Assembly: GCA_026545225.1 (NCBI GenBank)
Contig: CM048850.1
Span: 2,418,001 to 2,482,000, forward strand
Length of the DNA: 64,000 nt
From: Cornus controversa
Lineage: Eukaryota; Streptophyta; Magnoliopsida; Cornales; Cornaceae
Direction of reading: 5' to 3'
Part shown: positions 12,278 through 21,354 of the stretch, piece after piece
Layout: each line of letters opens with the position of its first letter
Position numbering within the stretch: position 1 is the stretch's first letter
Translations under genes and position numbers: made by a program
Notes under the pieces: model-generated
What the model was told of the DNA's origin: nothing
Database searches by the model: none
What the model saw: the letters and a program-made list of their open reading frames with translations, nothing else

Positions 12278-13483
12278 AAGGCTTTCCAACTTTCTTCTAT
12301 TAGGGGTACAGATGGATCAATCAAGCAGTTCAGAGAGATGAAGTGACTTGCAGATTTGTGTTAAAACAAATGTAAAAAACCTAATGCACAGAGAAAGAAA
12401 CTTGGAGTGGTATCCACTGATGATGTTTTCCCTTGGATGGCTGTTTTCCCCTAATGAGAGCTGAAGTGTTGTGTAGGTCAGCCACAGTAGAGTGTTGAAA
12501 CATTAGAGGCTGTGTGACTTTGTGATGGGCCTGTGGGGTTGCTTTATATATTAAGTCAGTTAACTTGTCTGTTTTGCTTGAGGATTTGGATTCTCTCTAA
12601 TATTTTTCCTCTGCAAGTATGCCCAAGCCTCTTTACAATGATAAAAAACATGCCACATCATCATTTGTATAACTACCCACTATGTTTGGTTTCATACACA
12701 ATTTAATCCAAACAAAGGTGATATGTTTTTTTAAACATTAGATTTAGGCTTGGAGACAATTGGAGAGAAAATATATTGGAGAGTATCCGAGTCCTTTGCT
12801 GGCCCACGGGTACGTCTGCTGGTCACTGAATAAACCTGAATTTCCGAAGGGTTCCAGTCGACCGCTGGGAGTTAGGGGCCCACTGCGCTGTTTGTGTTTC
12901 ACATTTAAAACATTGCTCCAGGTAGGGAGAGTTCTCTGTAACCATTTCCATGTTTGCTTTCGCTTAATAATTGACATAGCCTTCAATAGATGGCATCTCA
13001 GCTTTCCAGTCACGTTACTGGTGCAAAAGTTCAAAACTATTTTATAGGAAAGAAGAAAGTTTTTATATGTTTTTAATGTTGGAGTGAGAATAGGTCTCGA
13101 TAAAACTTGAAGTGCTTCTGCAAGGACGTTAGTTAGGTATGATATATGCTAGGTATGATATATGCAAAGTGGTCAGCTTCATTAAATTTCAAATCAGTTG
13201 CAGCATTTTATCCAGATTTGCTTGAGTGAGTATAATAATGTCTTCTAATTTGTTTTATTTTAGTATATATCTCTATTCCGAAAGAAAACAATTATTAACC
13301 ACTAATTTTAACGACTTACAGGTGCTTTCCATAAAGGGAACTTTTGATAAAAAGATGAAAGAATTGCATTCATGCTATCTCAACTCACCTAAGCACGGGG
13401 AGTTTGGCCTTTCATGTTTTTGGGATTATCTGAATTTTAACGAGTACTACTCAGATGTTAAGCCAGTATGTTTCTTTGTTTGA
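386..13483 (+). CDS. GCP6: Gamma-tubulin complex component 6-like, 3' exons (5' part lies left of window)
   Basis: Four exons read as one protein: 386-485, 9672-9733, 11170-11326 and 13322-13483 (stop TGA 13481-13483). Phases fit exactly: 33 codons, then 20 codons plus two bases completed by the first base of the third exon, then 52 codons, then 53 codons plus stop. Acceptors end in AG (TTCAG, GTAG, CTCAG, ACAG); donors are GTCTGA, GTAAGT and GTTATT. Recognisable stretches are LQQYVLSQLSHVSWCR, CFLSDETRHIARIIE, SPKHGEFGLSCFWDYLNFN and a C-terminus after YYSDV. This matches the C-terminal GCP (Spc97/Spc98) domain, and the wording fits plant GCP6 better than GCP2-5. The family builds gamma-tubulin ring complexes that nucleate microtubules. 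A splice at 13466 (GTATGT) instead of the in-frame stop is possible. Exon assignment is seen; the GCP6 identity is from memory of the family. Confidence 0.82.
1041..1397. repeat. Tandem repeat, about 145-bp unit with an internal 66-bp duplication
   Basis: A first full unit (about 1041-1183) begins TAAAAAGAAGCTATA and runs through TTAAATTATCTTGATGTTTA. It is followed by a partial unit (about 1184-1249) that stops after TTATCTAG, and a second full unit (about 1250-1397). The partial unit is almost identical to the start of the third one, so it is the youngest duplication. Confidence 0.85.
1845..3625. mobile_element. MULE-like DNA transposon with long terminal inverted repeats
   Basis: The left end (GGATAAATATCACTGACACC…) and the reverse complement of the right end (GGGTAAATTACACTCACACC…) match for about 60 bp, including TTTGGACTTAT and GAGACAAACTTTGCTT in both. 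The flanking 9-bp duplication is ATATATGTA (1836-1844) and ATACATGTA (3626-3634), 8 of 9 matching, which is the Mutator-type length. The inner flank of the left repeat is CT-rich (about 2045-2200, two similar blocks) and of the right repeat GA-rich (about 3335-3410). The centre (2220-3180) has no transposase I can recognise, so the element is non-autonomous. It is inserted in the S1 solo LTR. Confidence 0.78.
3723..3913. repeat. Cluster of palindromic ATTACGATT/AATCGTAAT words in the S1 LTR
   Basis: Contains a perfect 18-nt palindrome, ATTACGATTAATCGTAAT, at 3744-3761. Partial copies lie at 3723-3740, 3763-3770, 3853-3870, and in the pair AATCGTAAT (near 3885) and ATTACGATTACTCGTA (near 3898). 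The words carry most of the CpG sites in this AT-rich stretch. The role is unknown; see the findings for parallel clusters in other elements. Confidence 0.8.
4551..4746. repeat. 50-bp tandem repeat, four copies, in the S1 LTR
   Basis: Copies start at 4551, 4601, 4651 and 4701, each beginning ATACTTYACGGG and containing GATGGTCTATAGAAACCACA. The first three are nearly identical and the last has diverged. The G3 LTR has an analogous array of a different sequence. Confidence 0.9.
5975..6191 (-). pseudogene. Decayed coding-like fragment, unidentified
   Basis: The reverse strand reads an open stretch of about 50 codons containing YKELEYIEPPSSII and KKKMRTVVISYADMEL, preceded by an in-frame stop after a short MVEEATHL start. 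It stops where the 6230-9264 LTR element begins. I do not recognise the family. The surrounding 5800-5974 and 6192-6229 show nothing else. It could be a captured gene fragment or chance. Confidence 0.3.
7136..8892. mobile_element. Non-autonomous DNA transposon with GGACACG subterminal repeats (hAT- or MULE-like)
   Basis: Flanked by a perfect 10-bp direct repeat AGAGAAAAAG (7126-7135 and 8893-8902), the candidate target duplication. The ends are imperfect inverted repeats: GCACGGACAC on the left against GTACGAACAC on the right reversed. Many copies of GGACACG or its complement CGTGTCC crowd both ends (8060-8245 and 8795-8885). The middle (8250-8790) is AT-rich without coding potential. A TRIM is inserted 21 bp from the left end. 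Without the TRIM it is about 860 bp. The superfamily is uncertain, because 8 bp (hAT) or 9 bp (MULE) could both fit inside the 10-bp repeat. Confidence 0.7.
7157..8048 (-). mobile_element. TRIM retrotransposon with three LTRs (LTR-I-LTR-I-LTR)
   Basis: LTRs at 7157-7406, 7477-7727 and 7798-8048 (250-251 bp each) start TGTAATACCYC and end TTACTACA (TTATTATA in the first). Two 70-bp internal segments (7407-7476 and 7728-7797) separate them. On the - strand each internal segment begins close to an LTR with TGGTATCAAAGCC, one base from the usual initiator-tRNA-Met primer site, and ends in a purine tract. The whole is flanked by a perfect 5-bp duplication, CTTCG (7152-7156 and 8049-8053). There is no coding capacity, as expected for a TRIM. 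The extra LTR-I unit suggests unequal recombination between two copies or within one. ORFs across the units are artefacts of the repeat. Confidence 0.9.
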
Positions 13484-14441
13484 AAGCTCTGTGCCATGCG
13501 AATCATGACGAGTGCCTAATTCAGTTTCCCTTTGTGCTAAAGAGTTGGGTCATGTGGGGTTCAACAACAGAAGGTGTTCATGCTCAGGCCATGTCGGTTC
13601 AACAATAGAATTGGTGCACCCACAAAATCATCACGATGATTGAAGATGTAGATGTGTTCAACACGATGATAGAACACGATTTTAGGGTCGTAATGCAGTA
13701 TTTCAACCAGTTGACCTACATGCTGATTGCTATATATGTATATTATGTAATTTGTTTTGAAAACAACCCATGCTGATTGCAGGGCTTAATTATGTATATA
13801 ATGCAATGTAATTTATTGTGCATTTTAATTAGATGAGTGATCACAAGGAGGCATATCTTTGTACTAGCTAAATAGCTAAATAAATAGAGGTAGCATGTTG
13901 TTGTAGGATGAGTCGCATAATAAATATCTTTCCAATATTATTATCATCTAAGATTTAGTATTTGATTTCAATAGTGGATCATGTTTGATTGTTTAAAGTG
14001 ATTTTCAAATTAGGATATGATTTGATTTCTGAAATAGTTGTTTTTTAAAGTGATTTGTTAATTTCTAAAAGTAGTCTCCTTTTTACCATTTTATGTTTTT
14101 TATTTATTTTGCATAATAATTTATCTATCTCATAATTATGTACTACTGTACCGCTGTTGATATTTTCTTAAACCCTACCTCTACCTCTAAAGCAGTACAG
14201 CCAAGACCTTAGTGACTATCAGTGAGGTAAATTGGGCTTTTGTGTTCAACATTTTATTTTATTAAAATACTATTAGAATAATGAAGGGTAAATTTTGTAC
14301 GGAGTATTTGTAATTGCTTTCTAATAAAAATAATATACTTATAATTTTAAAATTTTATTTATGAATGTTATAATTCTCCAGTCGTTAATGGGTTTGTCAA
14401 TTTGCATTTAGCTGGACATGAATCATGGAAATTCCATGTTT

Positions 14442-14482
<41 letters not shown>

Positions 14483-14829
14483 GAGACTCTTTCTACATGT
14501 CTTATATATATAATAGACCTACCTAATACCACAATAGTCACACACTATATGACAGATTAAAGTGTGGTACACAATTAATAAAGTAAGTTGAACCATTTTG
14601 TCCTACATAACTAACCACTATCCAAGAAATACAAAAACAAGTATCCAAAAACACATTCATTTATTTGCCTTGTGAACGAACGTGTTAAATACACCCCCAA
14701 AAACAATTAAGGGCCACCTCTCTCTCTCTCTCTCTCTCTTTCAAGTATTACTCTTGCCCAGTATCTCTTTAATTTCTCCCACCACGTACACTTTCCCTTC
14801 TCTCTCTCTCTCTCCTTCTAGAGAGAGAA
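13484..14829 (+). promoter_or_regulatory. Intergenic region and presumed promoter/5' UTR of the carboxylesterase gene
   Basis: Separates the GCP6-like stop from the CXE start codon. It holds a (TA)n microsatellite at about 14445-14479, TATATATATAATA near 14502-14514, and two CT microsatellites (about 14717-14741 and 14797-14816). The second is just upstream of the ATG and is probably 5' UTR. No confident TATA box or start site can be fixed by eye. Confidence 0.4.
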
Positions 14830-16194
14830 ATGTCTAACACCATCTCCCCATACGAGGTAGATGAATGTAGAGGTGTTCTCCGAATTTATAGTGATGGTTC
14901 GATCGTCCGCTCTAATAAGCCGAGCTTCAACGTCCCCGTCAACGATGACGGCTCCGTCGTATGGAAAGATGTGCTTTTTGACGCCGTCCACGACCTTCAG
15001 CTCAGGCTCTACAAGCCGGCTTCGCCTTCTTCTACCAGGCTGCCAATCTTCTACTATATCCATGGTGGGGGCTTCTGCATCGGCTCACGCACATGGCCCA
15101 ATTGTCAAAACTACTGTTTCCAGCTCACTTCGGAGCTTCAAGCCGTAGTTGTCGCCCCTGACTACCGGCTAGCTCCTGAGGATCGGCTTCCGGCAGCCAT
15201 TGAGGACGGCTTCATGGCTTTGAAGTGGCTCCAAGCCCAAGCTGTGTCTGAGGAGCCAGATGCATGGCTGACTGAGGTGGCTGATTTTAGCTGCGTGTTT
15301 GTAGCTGGTGATTCAGCTGGCGGCAATATTGCTCATAACTTGGCCGTCCGACTCGGCGCTGGCTCGGTCGAGCTAGCTCCTGTTCGAATCAAAGGTTATG
15401 TTCTTTTGGCACCTTTTTTTGGAGGCGTCGTATGGACGAGGTCTGAGGCTGAGGGACCAAAAGAAGCATTCTTGAACTTGGAGCTCATCGACAGGTTTGT
15501 TATTTCGTTACATGTATATGTTAATTGAATTCTGAATCTTGATGTCATCCATCACATTTGTTGCATGTGATTTTTTATTTTTTTGTGAGAGAATTCTCAC
15601 AGTACACTTGAAGCAAGTTGAATCATCTTTCTTTCACTTTGAAGTAAAATGAAATATGACTTAGATTACAAGTAAAAAGTGAATGAAACTTGCAAATAGT
15701 AAAATCAAAACCTGACATACCCGGTGGCATTTCTGGTTTCTTCATATCCTCCTCAGTCAAGAGGCTATCCTCGTCAATCAGAACCATTTCATTATCAACA
15801 TCGATCGGTTTGATTTGCAAAAAAGCCAAATGAATATAATTTTTGTTTAGTTTCGACCAAGTCGTTTGAACTCAAAAAAACCTATTTATAATCTGAAACG
15901 GTTGAAGAATAAGGACCGTATGATACTTTTTGTCAACTTTAATCCTCTGATTAGTCAAAAGATCAAACTAACGTGCAGACTCGAGTTTTGTTTTCCACAC
16001 ACCTCGAAACATTAAGCCTACTATACTTAAATGTTCTCTTTCTCTTTAGATAATTCTCTCTCTACAACCCTTAGAGGGCGCTCTCGCTCTCTCTCTATCT
16101 CTATCTATCTATCTATCTGTAGAGAAGCCTTAGAGGTCTCTCCCTCTCTCCCACTGTATCCATATACATATGGTTGCATGTAATAATTACTATA

Positions 16195-16225
<31 letters not shown>

Positions 16226-16736
16226 TTTTGCATTTGGGTGAAAATTATCCTTAATTTTAATGCTTTAGACGAACCCAGCACCTATCCACGTGGAACCCAC
16301 ATGGGTCTCACTGTAATGAATGTGGTAGTTAGAAAAGTTTGGAGGAGTGGATTCATTTACCGAATTTAGTGAGCCTATCACCGGTCTTTCTCAAATGAAA
16401 TTTGTATGTATCACTGATTCATTTTGACTAGCTAGGTTTTGGAGGCTATCGATACCAATTGGAGGTACCACTGATCACCCACTTGTGAACCCCTTTGGAC
16501 CAGCTAGTCAGAGTCTTGAAGGAGTTGATATGGATCCGATACTGGTGGTTGTTGGCGGATGTGATCTACTGAAAGATCGAGCCGAGGATTATGCAAAGAG
16601 GCTGAAAGGGTGGGGAAAGAAGATTGAGTACATTGAGTTTGAAGGAAAACAACATGGCTTCTTTACCATCGATCCCAACACTCAAGCCGCAAATGAGCTC
16701 ATGATTATCATTAGACGATTCATGGACCACAACTAA
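14830..16736 (+). CDS. CXE15: Carboxylesterase, CXE15-like (alpha/beta hydrolase), two exons
   Basis: Exons 14830-15494 and 16436-16736 join within an Arg codon (…ELIDR / FWRLSIP…), giving 321 aa, the normal length for plant class-I carboxylesterases. Donor AG|GTTTGT and acceptor CTAG fit. Motifs: oxyanion-hole HGGG (residues 78-81), nucleophile Ser162 in GDSAG (160-164), catalytic Asp264 in VGGCD, and His294 in KQHGF. No signal peptide is seen, so it is probably cytosolic. The N-terminus (VDECRGVLRIYSDGS) and the WPNCQNYCF stretch resemble CXE15, whose Arabidopsis member hydrolyses strigolactones (established for that protein, inferred here). The frame is fully open with no lesion. It is not a gibberellin receptor of the GID1 type, since the catalytic His is kept. 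Reading on past 15494 would add only ten residues and lose Asp and His. Confidence 0.93.
15715..15826 (-). pseudogene. Antisense fragment resembling a DRE2/anamorsin exon, inside the CXE intron
   Basis: The reverse strand reads DVDNEMVLIDEDSLLTEED followed by MKKPEMPPG, which I recognise as the linker of plant anamorsin (DRE2/CIAPIN1, a cytosolic Fe-S assembly factor) just before its cysteine motifs. The reading ends at a good donor site (GTATGT, complement of 15715-15720), as at a real exon border. On the other side a pyrimidine stretch reads TTTTTTGCAA where an acceptor would need CAG. It looks like one exon copied with intron edges, not a working gene. It does not overlap CXE coding sequence. 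The rest of the intron (15495-15714 and 15827-16435) holds CT and (TA)n microsatellites only. Confidence 0.62.
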
Positions 16737-16745
16737 TTCAGACTA

Positions 16746-16788
<43 letters not shown>

Positions 16789-16917
16789 CTGGTTGTCAAT
16801 TGGTTGACCTTGTTGCATGTGCTTTAGCTTTTGCTTTGTGTGTATTTGATTTCCCTCTCTTTATTTTTTTATGCAATCTATTTTTCTTCGGTTTATGCGA
16901 AAAACTCCCTCAATGTC

Positions 16918-16923
16918 AATAAA
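16918..16923 (+). promoter_or_regulatory. Candidate poly(A) signal AATAAA of the CXE gene
   Basis: AATAAA lies about 180 nt after the stop codon, beyond a (TA)n run (about 16746-16785) and a T-rich stretch. A MITE target duplication starts 8 bp downstream. Confidence 0.5.
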
Positions 16924-16939
16924 GAGAAGAATATCTGAA

Positions 16940-17111
16940 GGGTAATGCTACTCAAGTAGAATTCGTAGACAGAATTCATAGGCAGAAAGTTTTACATCCA
17001 TTGAATGCATGTGGTAGACCCCACCACATACACTAACCACATGCATCCAATGGATATAAAACTTTCTGCCTATGAATTATGCCTACGAATTCTGTCTGAG
17101 TAGCATTACCC
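16940..17111. mobile_element. MITE, 172 bp, near-perfect hairpin
   Basis: The two halves are inverted copies of about 75 bp, from GGGTAATGCTACTCA to CATGTGG and back to GCATTACCC, with a few mismatches. It is flanked by a perfect 9-bp direct repeat ATATCTGAA (16931-16939 and 17112-17120), so it is probably derived from a Mutator-type element. It has no coding capacity. It sits just past the presumed poly(A) signal of the CXE gene. Confidence 0.92.
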
Positions 17112-17120
17112 ATATCTGAA

Positions 17121-19172
17121 TATGCTACTTTATGTAGCTAAGTTCAAAAACGACAAGACTAAATCATATATGATGCGTTTATTGATGAGGGTTTTGCTGT
17201 CTTTGAAGCTCTCTGCATTGAATTGTCTACAACCTGAGATAGCATTGTAGATTGAATCTGGAAATATATTGTATTTAAAATTGTGTTACAATTAACCTAG
17301 AAGATGTGTCCCAAAATATCTTCAAGACTAATAGAAAAAAGAAAAAAAAAGCAACCTATAAATACTTCATCAGGTTGCCCTTTGTAAAGCAAGCAAGAAC
17401 AATCAACTCAACTGTCCAAAGTCTATCAGATACGAAGTCAAGTCTTTCCTTTTATCCATCATTTAACTGAAAGGAATTTCTGAATTTGGTGATGTTTATT
17501 TATTTTTTATTTTATTTTTGTACAATTATATCTCACATGTCTATGATTTCTCAAATAGAAAATTGGAGAATTGCATCACTTAGCAACCAATCCTTTTGCC
17601 TCCTATCTGATTTATGCAGCTGTGGGTGCAGAAATTTGCAAGTAAAGAAAAACAGGCAAACTCACACCAAATACACTCAAGAATTGTACCAATTCTCTTG
17701 TTATTGCTTAAGCTAAGACTCTTGAGCACAAGAATACAGAGTACAAAGATTTTTTTTCTTCTTTTTGTGTGCTATTTTGCCCCTATTTATACAGGAAGAA
17801 GCTTCCTCTAATTTCCTGTTGATTTTCCCTTAATTCTCGAGGAGTTGGAGCGAATCTTTCCGTCATGGGAGAGATGTCCGCCTTGATTATACTCTTTACT
17901 GATTTAGTAGAATCGTGGTCTGTTACTTCGTTGATTGGGTTGATGAGTCAGCCCCTGTGGATATTCGGTTGGCCAAATGCGCCATCCCATACTAGCCACA
18001 TATCATATTGCAATTTGTTGTTGTTTTATACAGATGTCGTGTTCTCGTTGGTGGGAATTTTTCCTCCACACTTTGCCCTCATTTCCTTCCAATTTGATAC
18101 AACTGTCGAAATTAGAGGAAATTTAAGTGCATCAGTTAATTTCTGGGTCACTACTCTTTTCAACTGAAGAGTCATGTTGTTTTTGGGGATTGAAGCCTCA
18201 ACTGTCAGCAATGTTTGGTAATCATTGTGCCTCTTGAATTTTTATACGAGTCTCAATTTTAGGTATTACACCGTTCCTTACATTCATTTTAATTTCAAGT
18301 CTAAACACAAAGAACCATCCCATGCAACTTTTTGGATCTCATTGTCTCTCGCGTTCATCTAATTTTAAGCTGGGCACTGGTGCCCTTATCTTTGTGATTC
18401 TCACTTCTTAGCTTTCGTTTCCGCCATTAAGGGTTTTTGGAATCTTTTCTTAAGGTCAGTTCCTATTTTCATCACCTTTCACTCTTCTCTTTACTTCATA
18501 TGGAGAGGTCTCCTGTTATAAGGTGGTCAAGATCCATGGTGAAATAAAGCGGTGACATCTCTTTCCAATAAAAGATAGAGTCATCTACTGTGACAACTCC
18601 TCTTCCTAAAAGTACTGGAAGGGTCAACTTGTAGTTGTTAGGGGTAGATTGGAAGGTTAAATTTCTGACAAATGGAATATCCCAAAGAAGTTCCACTTGT
18701 TATGTATCTCTCCCTATTATTATCCTCATTTTAGGAGTTATTATTGTTTCACATGCAATGTTCATCTATTTAATTTCATCTGCAAATTCACTGATACAGC
18801 TACAGATACCCTGCCTTCTACTGAAGTGAAAAACATAATTGCCTATCTTCAACGGTACATGTGGAGCGATGTCCCATCTGTTCTATCAATTTCTCTTTTA
18901 AGAACATAAAGGGCATTATTGCTGAAGCTCTTGAGGCTATTGAAATGAGGATTTGTCACTTTCTTCCAAGAAGTCTGCTCCTCTTATAGAGGAAGAGAAA
19001 AGAGAGTTGCCGATTTGTAGAAGATGGCAGTTGGAGAGAAGGTTACTAGCAAGAGAAGTATGAACGCGACTGATCAAAAGGCCTTTGAGAAGAACGAGCC
19101 TTCCCCCAAATAACTGAAGCTTATGGCTGATGCGCATAAAAGTTTGACTTTTGTTGTGGCTTTGAAGGCAAG
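17121..19172. other. Unresolved, probably repeat-derived region
   Basis: No gene is supported. On the - strand around 17725-17860 a TATAAATA box is followed at the right distance by sequence ending in GTACTCTGTATTCTTGTG, which resembles the promoter and R region of an old LTR, but I could not find a partner copy. Short ORFs at 17486-17716, 17865-18167 and 18635-18909 have no recognisable motifs. Confidence 0.35.
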
Positions 19173-19350
19173 ATGAACGGAAATAAGGGGACAAACATTG
19201 GCGAGAAGGAATATGACTTCATTCCAACGGAACTAATTCCTTACCAAGGAGTGCCCTGGGTCCCAATTCTGAAGAAACCTAATGGGACCTCGGTTCATTA
19301 TGGGGATACTGTGTTTGACAACCCGGACGTATGTCTTGCCCTAGCTAGGG
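19173..19350 (+). pseudogene. Truncated ORF fragment cut by the G3 LTR
   Basis: An open frame reads YDFIPTELIPYQGVPWVPIL and then VFDNPDVCLALARVL, ending exactly where the G3 LTR begins; the last residues after that are LTR sequence. Sequence to its left in other frames (18900-19172) is interrupted by stops. The NPDVCLALAR stretch recalls plant transposon-associated proteins with an NPxVALxLAR motif, but I cannot assign a family. Confidence 0.35.
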
Positions 19351-21354
19351 TGTTGCGCCCCAATTTTTGAGGCCCGAAAACCAAGGTGTGACTCCGTGAG
19401 ATCACCCTCACGATTTAACCATCACTTGATCATACAATCTCAATTTTCCATTATTTTCAAGAAAATTGGGCATCACCCATTTGAATAAATCAAATCCTGA
19501 TGCGTCATTCATACCTTAAATTCAAAATGAACACTTATGGGCACGTGCCCCCTCATTATTCACATCTATAATTTCATAATGGACACTTTTGGGCACGTGT
19601 CCCCCTAACATTTATATCTTAAATTCAAAATGGACACTTCTGGGCACGTGTCCCCCCAACATTCCTACAACATGCATAATACAATCGAAAGTATATCTCA
19701 ATCCTTGAATGTCCGTCTCATATACATACATCAAATGAAATATACAACTGGGATAAATTACCCAACATACAATGTCCAGTTACATTTAATCCAAATGTAC
19801 AACATCTATCTAATATCTTGGACATAAATTAAATTCTAAGGAGTCTAATCACTATCTCTGCAATTGGTACTATCAATCCCCTAACTGATTCCAAAATCAG
19901 AAATACCTGCAAAACCTGGGAGGGGGTGAGCTCAAAGGCCCAACAAGGTATGTCGAACCATACTATCACTGTTGCAGCATGTCGATCTTCACATACTCTC
20001 AAAAATATACACATTTAAATATATCACAATATTTAAATCATGCTCCACCTAGCATACATGAAGTGACAACGCATATGACAAATATAGCACATATGTACAT
20101 ATGAGTCAACTACACATGATTTTTTGAAATCATTTTCAACATGCTTGAAAGCAGTAAACATCCAACACCAATATGTATATAGAACATATATGTCAAAGCA
20201 TTTACATGACAATGTAAATCAATTTTCACGTTTCCTACTCATCAAGTAACAAATCTCAAATGCAATTAAGATGCATTTAATCCGTACAACATGCTTAGAA
20301 GCAACAAACATCCAACATATATCATGTTCATTCACAAGCAACACATATATAAGAATGCGCTAAACACATAACATGCTTCACAATAGAAAATGTAAGCAAG
20401 TTCACACACTTGTCTCTCTCTCGGACTCAACCCGATACCCTAACATGATTCATAACCAATCATGTGATCGAGACACTTCTCACACAATTCCAATACTGCC
20501 ACCGAGTCATCACATACTCCAAGGTGGTTAGCTGGTTTTGGAATTCATCACCGAGTCATCACATACTCCAAGGTGGTTAGACAGTTTATCACCGAGTCAT
20601 CACATACTCCAAGATGATTAAATGGATTATCACCGAGTCATCACATACTCCAAGGTGATTAAATGGATCATCACTGAGTCATCACATACTCCAAGGTGAT
20701 TTAATGTGTTATCACCGAGTCATCACATACTCCAAGGTGATTACATCATTTTCAAGATTTTCACCGAATCATCACATACTCCAAGGTGAATAGGTTACTC
20801 TCCCACATTTCTCCGTTCTTCTCACAACGGCCCCATACATGCATTTTGGACATATATGAATTAAGCATCTAAGATTCATCCTACACAATGCATAAGTAAG
20901 TTACGAAAACACTTAGCATGCATTTCACCCCCACAAAGTCACATGTATGATTACCTATACATGTAAAACCTAGCATAAAACTAACATATACTCACAAACT
21001 TCATTTAAACACATTTTAATCATGCTTCACTAATGCACACATTTCTATACGAAGATAGCATGTATTTAACTCACATAAACCCACATATAATCACGTATAT
21101 GTAAATCTTGCATATAAACCCTATATGCATGTATTCTAGCATAAATAATATCATGTGTCATTCAATACATGCATTTATTACAAGTAACTAGCATGCATTT
21201 TCATCCACAATATATAACCACATATATATTCCGTCACCCATATATGTATTATGCACATATGTAACACTTAGCACATTATAATCATACTTTTCAAATGCTC
21301 GTCAATACTATAATCATATTTAGCATGCATTTTCACTACTACTTCAATATATAA
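19351..21354. mobile_element. Chromovirus-type LTR G3, interrupted by G2
   Basis: Starts TGTTGCGCCCCAATTTTT, a variant of the TGTCACGCCCC start of the related LTRs. It contains three copies of a TGGACACTTYTGGGCACGTG-type box near 19525-19660; G2 has one. Its right part breaks at 21354 where the G2 LTR starts. The rest of G3 should lie right of the whole nest, outside the window. No coding sequence of G3 is visible. Confidence 0.6.
20500..20792. repeat. 41-bp tandem repeat, seven copies, in the G3 LTR
   Basis: Units start with CACCGAGTCATCACATACTC at 20500, 20549, 20590, 20631, 20672 (CACTGAG), 20713 and 20762 (CACCGAAT). Spacing is 41 bp except for 49 bp at each end of the array. The core of about 30 bp is nearly invariant; the spacer varies. 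Confidence 0.93.

Noticed and set aside
12744..13047. Open frames on both strands in a GC-richer patch of a GCP6-like intron
   Set aside because: No motif, no splice logic linking it to the exons, and no repeat ends found.
13484..14829. A third host gene between the GCP6-like and CXE genes
   Set aside because: No open frame or splice-supported exon; only microsatellites and AT-rich sequence.
15495..15528. Carboxylesterase ending at the in-frame stop at 15526
   Set aside because: It would lose the catalytic Asp and His; the exon at 16436 continues the family sequence in phase.
4501..20800. Spaced repeats as a CRISPR array
   Set aside because: The units are contiguous LTR tandem repeats in a plant nuclear context without unique spacers or cas genes.
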